Positions 12,191 to 15,746 of a stretch of 15,746 nt of DNA are shown piece by piece. The stretch comes from an archaeon (lineage in GTDB: Archaea; Nanobdellota; Nanobdellia; Pacearchaeales; GW2011-AR1): positions 1 through 15,746 of the forward strand of contig JAUVHP010000017.1 of NCBI GenBank assembly GCA_030593225.1, written 5' to 3'. The notes beneath the pieces are model-generated. The model worked only from the letters and a program-made list of their open reading frames with translations. It was not told the origin of the DNA and searched no databases. Made by a program: the position numbers and the translations under genes. Within the stretch, counting starts at the first letter, position 1. Each line of letters starts with the position of its first letter.

Positions 12191-12878
12191 ATGAAAAAAG
12201 GGATTTGTTTAATTTGTGAAAAAAGTTTTGATAAAAAGAGTAATTCACATAAGATATGTAGTAAAGAATGTAGATTAAAAAGAAAAAAAGATTTTCACTA
12301 TCCGAAATATATTAGTTCTCAAAAGACAAAAGATAAAATAAAAGAATATGATAAAGAATATTATAAAAAGAATAAAGATAAGATATTAAAATACCAAAAA
12401 GTATATGCTGAAAAAATGCTGAAAAAATTAAGGAAAGGAACAAAAAAAATTGGGAAAAAAAGAGACACATTTTAAGAAAGGGTTTATGTAAAAATTGTGG
12501 AAATACTGAGAATTATCACGCAAAGAACTTATGTTCTGCATGTTACCATAATATACAAGGTAAGAAATATTATAATAAAAATAAAAAAGAAATTAATAAA
12601 AAAGCCACTATTAGAGTTAAAGAATGGAGAAAGAAAAATCCAGATAAAACAAAAAACAAAGACAAAATTACCAAAAAGTAGCAATGGAAAGATACCCAAA
12701 TAAAATAAAAGCGAGAAACAAAGCAAATTACTATATAAAAATTCCAAAAGGACAAATGTGCGAAAGATGCAAAAAAAGATTGGCTAAACAGAAACATCAT
12801 GAGGATTATTCAAAACCTTTGAAAGTCGAATTTTTATGTAATCAATGTCATGATAAAATTGAAAAGGCGGTGAGTTAG
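12191..12878 (+). pseudogene. HNH endonuclease gene broken by two single-base shifts
   Basis: Three consecutive frames together make one protein of about 229 residues. Part 1 (12191 to the A-run at 12411-12416): zinc finger C6, C9, C23, C27, then Lys-rich repeats (IKEYDKEYYKKNKDKILKYQ). Part 2 (to about 12664): KERNKKNWEKKRHILRKGLC with zinc motif LCKNC...LCSAC and more N-K-E-I repeats. Part 3 (to 12878): ARNKANYYIKIPKGQMCERC, KQKHHEDYSKPLKVEFLCNQ and CHDKI, the HNH core (CxxC, HH, CxxCH). Adding one A in each of the A-runs at 12411-12416 and 12664-12667 restores the frame. This N-K-E-K-I repeat plus HNH architecture is known in phage proteins. Part 3 may still be made alone from the ATG at 12684. 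Decay or assembly errors are both possible. Confidence 0.72.
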
Positions 12879-12879
12879 A

Positions 12880-13311
12880 ATTGGATATACAACTAATTAC
12901 TATGGAGACATACATCTTTATGATGAAAATGCAATAAAAATAATAACTAAACTTGTCAAAGATGAAGATATTCCGTTTGATGGAATAGATAAAGATATCT
13001 CAATAGACAAAAATTTATTATATATAGGTTGTTGTTGGAAAGATTATGATAACCTCATGCTAAAGATTTGTTTGTTTGTTGCATCTATCGATAAAAGTAG
13101 TGACGGTGTAATTGATTGTGACGGTGAAGGAAATGATGATATGTGGAGAATAATTGTAGAAAATGGCAAAGCTTATAGAGTTCAAGGAAAAATTACTTAT
13201 GACTATGACAATCAAGAAGAATTTGATGATATAAAAACAAAAAAGCAAGTATATGATTTTACAAAAGATAAGGAATTATTAAAAGAACTAATGATTGAAA
13301 ATTTAAAATGA
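12880..13311 (+). CDS. Phage-type conserved protein with non-ATG or damaged start
   Basis: The frame is open from 12874, and the coding sense begins before the first in-frame ATG (13057). The N-terminus RIGYTTNYYGDIHLYD resembles phage proteins that start M-G-Y-T-T-x-Y-x-G, and the later part carries WRIIVENGKAYRVQGKITYD, similar to their ends. GGTGAG (12869-12874) precedes the ATT at 12880, so an AUU start is one option; a lost GTG (GTT at 12874) is another. The product is about 143 residues, soluble and acidic. Its function is unknown in the related phage proteins. Confidence 0.55.
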   Translation: MGYTTNYYGDIHLYDENAIKIITKLVKDEDIPFDGIDKDISIDKNLLYIGCCWKDYDNLMLKICLFVASIDKSSDGVIDCDGEGNDDMWRIIVENGKAYRVQGKITYDYDNQEEFDDIKTKKQVYDFTKDKELLKELMIENLK

Positions 13312-13583
13312 AAAATAAACAAGTAAAATTTGTCTGTGATAAATGTGGTAAGGAAACAGGATTCAATAATGAATTAAAAAGAGATATGCCTTCCTTCAAA
13401 AGTGGACATCCTTATGAGTATCAAAATGGTTGGGTTTATCTACATAAAATAGAATTAAAACTATTTAAAATTGGTATTAATTTAGATGACAAACATTTTT
13501 GTTGTAAAGAATGTTTTATAGAATTTTTAAAAAATGAAATTGATACAAGATTAAAAATACTCATTGTGGATAAATTAAAATAA
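13308..13583 (+). CDS. Zinc-binding protein, 91 residues
   Basis: N-terminal knuckle FVCDKCGKETGF (C10, C13) and C-terminal HFCCKECFIEFL (C65, C66, C69), with GWVYLHKIELKLF between them. The layout CDKCGKE ... GW ... FCCKEC is common in phage and bacterial zinc proteins and is expected to fold as one zinc ribbon. Starts in an ATGA overlap; its stop is followed one base later by the hairpin-rich insert. Function unknown. Confidence 0.65.
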   Translation: MKNKQVKFVCDKCGKETGFNNELKRDMPSFKSGHPYEYQNGWVYLHKIELKLFKIGINLDDKHFCCKECFIEFLKNEIDTRLKILIVDKLK

Positions 13584-13812
13584 AACTCTCCCAACCTTAA
13601 AAGGTAGGGTATCTCAAAAAATGAAAAAACAAAAAACAAAAAAATTCTTTGAATTTATACAATTTGAAGAAAAGGCATCAATAAATAATGCCTTGGACAT
13701 GACCTGTTCCGAGCCAAAAATATTGAAGATTGGAAATGTTCAAAACTCTATTAAAATGGAGAATGTTTCTCCTCCCAAACCTAAAGGAATGGGTATCCGA
13801 AACATAGAGATT
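13584..13812 (+). mobile_element. Candidate miniature IS200/IS605-type element or structured RNA
   Basis: About 229 bases bounded by two members of the CCCA-N4-TAAA hairpin family. Left: 13590-13609 (CCCAACCTTAAAAGGTAGGG). Right: a two-tier hairpin 13763-13805, outer ATGTTTC/GAAACAT, inner CCCAAACCTAAAGGAATGGG at 13774-13793. Inside are further stems: AAGGCAT/ATGCCTT (13672-13694), GGACA/TGTTCC with one bulge (13695-13710), and CTCTAT-TAAA-ATGGAG (13746-13761). It fits exactly between two genes of the operon. Non-autonomous IS200/IS605 relatives flanked by hairpins are known in archaea; omega-RNA-like structured RNAs are also part of this transposon world. Which applies is inference. Confidence 0.5.
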
Positions 13813-13818
13813 TTATGA
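13621..13818 (+). CDS. 65-residue ORF inside the hairpin-rich element (doubtful)
   Basis: MKKQKTKKFFEFIQFEEKAS, then NNALDMTCSEPKILK, and the end VSPPKPKGMGIRNIEIL. The last 17 codons lie over the right hairpin in the same phase as the tail of the IscB-like protein (AIPPTDKSVGLL), and both ORFs stop in TTTTATGA overlapping the next start. It may be a short C-terminal remnant of a transposon nuclease, or an accidental frame that keeps the operon open. No ribosome site precedes the ATG at 13621, and the upstream part matches no family I know. Confidence 0.35.
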   Translation: MKKQKTKKFFEFIQFEEKASINNALDMTCSEPKILKIGNVQNSIKMENVSPPKPKGMGIRNIEIL

Positions 13819-14078
13819 ACACCCATAAAATGTTTGATGTTACAGCTGTATGTATAGGAGATGTAATTCAAATGATTGATGATGGAATTGAAGATGAATT
13901 GAAAAAAGTATTGTTAATTAAAAGAGCAAAAAAGTTAAATAAACATGAAATGCAATGGATAGCTAAAAAATTATCTGATAGACATTGTGATTGTTGTTTT
14001 TGGGATAATTTAACTGATTTATTTGAACAAATAGTCGAAGAAGATAAATTAAATAAAAAGGAGGTTAAAAATGAATAA
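13815..14078 (+). CDS. Hypothetical 87-residue protein with CDCC motif
   Basis: MNTHKMFDVTAVCIGDVIQM, a helical middle (IEDELKKVLLIKRAKKLNKH) and HCDCCFWDNLTDLFEQIVEE near the end. C58, C60 and C61 with a nearby His may bind metal. It starts in an ATGA overlap with the ORF of the hairpin-rich element and overlaps the next gene by 8 bases, carrying its strong ribosome site AGGAGGT (14059-14065). No family recognised. Confidence 0.58.
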   Translation: MNTHKMFDVTAVCIGDVIQMIDDGIEDELKKVLLIKRAKKLNKHEMQWIAKKLSDRHCDCCFWDNLTDLFEQIVEEDKLNKKEVKNE

Positions 14079-14484
14079 AAAAGGACAAGAAGGAACGGTG
14101 CTTATTGTTCTTGCGATAATTGTAATTTGTGCAGCGGTTTTTCTACTAATGTGGGGTATGCCAAAATATAGAATCTATAAATTGGAATTGAACGGAAAAG
14201 CTAATCTTAAGGAAGCTGAGTGGGAAAAACAGATTGCTATAGAAGAAGCTAGAGCTGAAAAGGAAAGTGCTAGTTTAAAGGCTGAAGCAGAGATAATCAG
14301 AGCAAGAGGAATTGCAGAAGCAAATGAGATCATTTCAGGAAGTATTACTACAGAGTATATTAAGTATAAGTTTGTTGAAGGGTTGAATGATGGAAATACT
14401 GAAGTTATTTATGTAGCAACAGAAGCAGGTCTTCCAATACTAGAAGCAAATAGATTTGCAATGATAGAAGCAAGAAACCAATAA
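14071..14484 (+). CDS. Short stomatin/prohibitin-like membrane protein with pilin-like signal
   Basis: 137 residues. MNKKGQEGTVLIVLAIIVIC resembles an archaeal class III (pilin-type) signal, K-K-G then Q followed by a membrane segment (residues 9-29). After it comes an Ala/Glu helix, KEAEWEKQIAIEEARAEKES and SLKAEAEIIRARGIAEANEI, the hallmark of the tail of SPFH (stomatin/prohibitin/HflK) proteins; the SPFH domain itself is missing. Full SPFH proteins are usually more than 250 residues and form membrane rings; short forms occur in phages. The end (VEGLNDGNTEVIYVATEAGL) matches the usual post-helix strand. It has the strongest ribosome site in the window. It may affect the membrane or a host protease; unproven. 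Confidence 0.65.
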   Translation: MNKKGQEGTVLIVLAIIVICAAVFLLMWGMPKYRIYKLELNGKANLKEAEWEKQIAIEEARAEKESASLKAEAEIIRARGIAEANEIISGSITTEYIKYKFVEGLNDGNTEVIYVATEAGLPILEANRFAMIEARNQ

Positions 14485-14519
14485 GGTTATCAATTTATTA
14501 AATTTTTATTTTTTTAATT
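14485..14519 (+). promoter_or_regulatory. Possible promoter and T-rich terminator in a 35-base gap
   Basis: TTTATTAA (14494-14501) is centred about 23 bases before the ATG at 14520, which has no ribosome site, so a leaderless start is possible. The T-rich stretch 14503-14515 could also end the upstream transcript. Both readings rest on base composition only. Confidence 0.35.
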
Positions 14520-14945
14520 ATGAAAAGAAAAAGTGATGTTAATTCAAAAGTAGAATTAACATTTACTTACAAAAAGCATAAGTGTATAATTATAAGTAAT
14601 TATATGGAGATACCTGAATTTAAGATAGAATCTCTGGATAAATTTACAAAGAAAGAAAGCAATATTAAATGGTTTTGTGGTTATGTTGGAGTGACAAAAA
14701 GTCACTTATTATATAAAATATTAAAAGGGGATATAAAAAATAAAATAGATACATTTAGAAGTATAACATTTTGTGGTTTCGGTGATGGGAAATTTTTACC
14801 TAAAGATAGAAAATGGTATATTGGATTTGATACATTTATGATATATGAAAAAGATAAAACAGATAAAAAAAAAATAAAAAAAGAATTAAAAATTATGGTT
14901 AATCAACTTACAACTAAGAACTTAATATTAAACAAATTAAAATGA
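14520..14945 (+). CDS. Phage-type conserved protein (GYVGV...WYIGFDT)
   Basis: 141 residues. WFCGYVGVTKSHLLY (51-65), ITFCGFGDG (82-90) and KWYIGFDT (98-105) match the order of motifs in a widespread small phage protein (GYVGVP-x-x-HP ... GG-I-TFSG ... WW-I-GFD). The Lys-rich C-terminus (KTDKKKIKKELKIMVNQLTT) is typical too. That family has no agreed function that I know of. The next gene starts in an ATGA overlap (14942). Confidence 0.6.
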   Translation: MKRKSDVNSKVELTFTYKKHKCIIISNYMEIPEFKIESLDKFTKKESNIKWFCGYVGVTKSHLLYKILKGDIKNKIDTFRSITFCGFGDGKFLPKDRKWYIGFDTFMIYEKDKTDKKKIKKELKIMVNQLTTKNLILNKLK

Positions 14946-15361
14946 CAAATGAAGAAGAAATAAGACAAGAATTACGTGAAGAATTAAGGGACGAAGTTTT
15001 TAATGAACTTAAAGAAGAATTAGAATCAGAAGCAAGAGAAAAAATAAAATCTGAAATTTATGAAGATATAAGAAACGAACTAAAAGACGACCTAAAACAA
15101 GAGGTAGAACAAGAATTAAGAGAAGATTTAGAAGAGAGAGTAAAAGATGACCTTAGATACGACCTTGAAGATGATGTTAAAAATGAGCTACGTGAAGAAC
15201 TCGAGACTCAAGTTAAAGAAGAGTTAGAGGAAGAATTAAGAGATGAGGTTTTAGATGTTATTAAAGATGAATTGAGAGAAAAATTAAAAGATAGTAAAGA
15301 AGAATGGGTTAAAGTTATTGATAGAGAATTAAAAGAAGAAATAATAAATAACTTAGTATAA
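14942..15361 (+). CDS. Ultra-regular 4/12-residue helical repeat protein
   Basis: 139 residues, almost one uninterrupted charged helix. From residue 7 to 115 every fourth residue is hydrophobic (28 positions in a row), the others mainly Glu, Asp, Arg and Lys, as in NELREELETQVKEELEEEL. A 12-residue super-repeat is clear: the third hydrophobic position is Val or Ile/Ala/Leu at 7, 19, 31, 43, 55, 67, 79, 91, 103 and 115, the other two mostly Leu. Such spacing fits an ER/K-type single alpha-helix or an unusual coiled coil. It ends SKEEWVKVIDRELKEEIINN. Possibly a spacer or rod; function unknown. Confidence 0.65.
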   Translation: MTNEEEIRQELREELRDEVFNELKEELESEAREKIKSEIYEDIRNELKDDLKQEVEQELREDLEERVKDDLRYDLEDDVKNELREELETQVKEELEEELRDEVLDVIKDELREKLKDSKEEWVKVIDRELKEEIINNLV

Positions 15362-15746
15362 TGGATGAAGATACTAAAGAAAAGATATTGGATAGACTTG
15401 ATGGTAATTTTGTAGAATTTAAAGATATGAAAAAGGACACGGAAGAAAAGATATTTTTGAAAATGCGTAAAAGATTAATAAGAAGAGATATAACAAAATC
15501 AGAAGAATATCTATTATTTATGATGGTTGGAATTTTATTTGTTTTTATAGGTTGTAATTCAAATTATTATGTTATATTAAATAATGGTGGAAAAATGCCT
15601 GTATTTACTTATTATGGTATTGATGGTGAAAAGCATTTTACTTTTCAAAATTTCAATGATATTAAATATCCATATTTAGCAGATATTATAAAAATAAATA
15701 ATAATCTCTTTTCGATGACTTTTTCAATAGGAGATATTTTTATTAT
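15361..15746 (+). CDS. DUF5317-like membrane protein (cut by right edge)
   Basis: The start overlaps the previous stop by one base (TAATG). The first 45 residues are a charged helix (MDEDTKEKILDRLDGNFVEF), then a membrane segment (YLLFMMVGILFVFIGC). After it, NNGGKMPVF, DIKYPYLADIIKI and FSIGDIFI appear in the order seen in DUF5317 proteins (NGG-x-MPV ... LaDiip ... S-x-GD-x-L). The frame is open to the right edge, so the end is missing. The soluble N-terminal helix before the membrane part is not usual for that family as I know it. Function unknown. Confidence 0.55.
   Translation, partial: MDEDTKEKILDRLDGNFVEFKDMKKDTEEKIFLKMRKRLIRRDITKSEEYLLFMMVGILFVFIGCNSNYYVILNNGGKMPVFTYYGIDGEKHFTFQNFNDIKYPYLADIIKINNNLFSMTFSIGDIFI

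Noticed and set aside
12497..12703. Separate 68-residue ORF
   Set aside because: Its product is a low-complexity shadow; the neighbouring frame encodes the zinc motifs and repeats of the split HNH protein.
14942..15361. Repeat protein as a phage tape-measure protein
   Set aside because: At 139 residues it is far too short, and no tail genes are nearby.

Overview
The window is very A+T-rich. Every gene I can support lies on the + strand, mostly as long chains of small genes whose stops and starts overlap (ATGA or TAATG). This compact, accessory-rich layout, with several small proteins resembling phage/virus accessory families, suggests a virus, provirus or other mobile element; no capsid, portal, terminase, polymerase or integrase is visible. 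Several signs point to an archaeal host, possibly a DPANN-type lineage: TATA-box promoters about 25 bases before leaderless starts, a tRNA with no encoded CCA, a pilin-like class III signal peptide (MNKKGQ), and an intein. Shine-Dalgarno motifs (GGAG) are also used. The host call is inference.

Layout. 1-434 is the C-terminal end of an IscB-family RNA-guided nuclease, whose last codons contain a strong hairpin. 431-4945 is an operon-like run of tiny Cys-rich, membrane and unknown proteins. Its gene junctions reuse a few sequence cassettes, and it ends in three tandem paralogues starting MRKIK. 4942-8173 holds membrane proteins, a radical SAM enzyme split by a 387-residue LAGLIDADG intein exactly before its GGE motif, a coiled-coil protein and a zinc-finger protein. 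A tRNA(CAU) follows at 8174-8246, then a promoter and a new run: a methyltransferase-like/zinc-ribbon/HTH fusion, zinc-finger proteins, a Cys-rich anchored protein and an HNH protein (8339-12111).

A second promoter precedes an HNH endonuclease gene broken by two single-base shifts (12191-12878). Then come small phage-type proteins, a hairpin-rich insert at 13584-13812 that looks like a miniature IS200/IS605-type element or structured RNA, a short stomatin/prohibitin-like membrane protein, a phage-type protein, an extraordinarily regular 4/12-residue helical repeat protein, and the start of a DUF5317-like membrane protein that runs off the right edge.

Taken together this looks like the accessory region of a mobile genome that has collected several selfish or nuclease modules: an IscB-like gene, an intein with homing-endonuclease motifs, two HNH genes, and a family of transposon-end-like hairpins. 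The most novel features are the CCCA-N4-TAAA hairpin family, the recurrent gene-junction cassettes with in-frame fusions, and the methyltransferase-like/transposase-type DNA-binding fusion.
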